From: CAWDPQ01 sp049642465
GTDB lineage: Bacteria; Acidobacteriota; Vicinamibacteria; Vicinamibacterales; 2-12-FULL-66-21
Direction: 5' to 3'
Length of the DNA stretch: 13,823 nt
NCBI GenBank assembly: GCA_049642465.1
Contig: JBAROV010000084.1
Span: 1-13,823 of the forward strand
Shown here: positions 13,822 through 13,823 of the stretch, in pieces
Layout of the letters: the number at the start of each line of letters is the position of its first letter
Position numbering within the stretch: the stretch's first letter is position 1
Translations under genes and position numbers: made by a program
The notes under the pieces: model-generated
The model's database searches: none
Told to the model about the DNA's origin: nothing
What the model saw: only the letters and a program-made list of their open reading frames with translations

Positions 13822-13823
13822 GG

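Overview
The window is high-GC bacterial DNA (my estimate, low sixties percent). The gene content suggests an Acidobacteriota genome, most likely of the Vicinamibacteria type. The pointers are an ECF-like sigma factor coupled to a Ser/Thr kinase with a PD40/WD40-like tail, a long FG-GAP protein with the N-terminal domain usual in such proteins, HAF repeats, and scattered REP-like palindromes. This placement is inference from gene style; there is no rRNA or other marker gene here.

Left part (1-4892). The tail of an unidentified + strand gene (3-158) is followed by a secreted HAF-repeat protein (424-1419, +). It converges on a very large secreted FG-GAP / Ig-like / thrombospondin-3 / post-COAP-1-like protein (1461-4892, -). 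Both look like exported seven-bladed propeller proteins.

Middle (4893-7977). An ECF-like sigma factor gene (6402-7019, -) overlaps by 4 bases (GTGA) a Ser/Thr kinase gene (5073-6405, -). The kinase gene has lost its middle: a catalytic domain cut before its last helices is joined out of frame to the last ~120 residues of the usual C-terminal sensor domain. Just downstream of it lies a 45-bp relic (5012-5056) whose translation matches the start of the Mrp-type ATPase found 3 kb away. Divergent from the sigma gene are a 26-codon ORF with a strong Shine-Dalgarno sequence and a gene for a small putative lipoprotein (7261-7776).

Right part (7978-13770, all +). An Mrp/NBP35-type P-loop ATPase overlaps by 4 bases (ATGA) a small protein with two CxxC pairs and a C-terminal PCP_red (protochlorophyllide-reductase-like) domain. 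A radical SAM/SPASM protein resembling AhbD/NirJ of alternative heme and heme d1 synthesis follows, and it carries a second PCP_red domain at its own C-terminus. I regard this three-gene set as the most likely undescribed system in the window: an iron-sulfur-dependent radical modification pathway, possibly acting on a tetrapyrrole. Downstream and closely spaced are an M4 (thermolysin-type) secreted metallopeptidase with an unusual insertion, an outer-membrane beta-barrel-like protein and a 69-residue membrane protein. Whether these belong to the same pathway cannot be decided from the sequence.

Repeats. Two 37-bp REP-like palindromes sit in tandem directly before the radical SAM gene, another REP-like palindrome appears to have inserted in frame inside the Mrp gene, and the right edge ends in a hairpin. 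No rRNA, tRNA, CRISPR array, insertion sequence or replication origin was found. No gene-free stretch exceeds about 270 bases.
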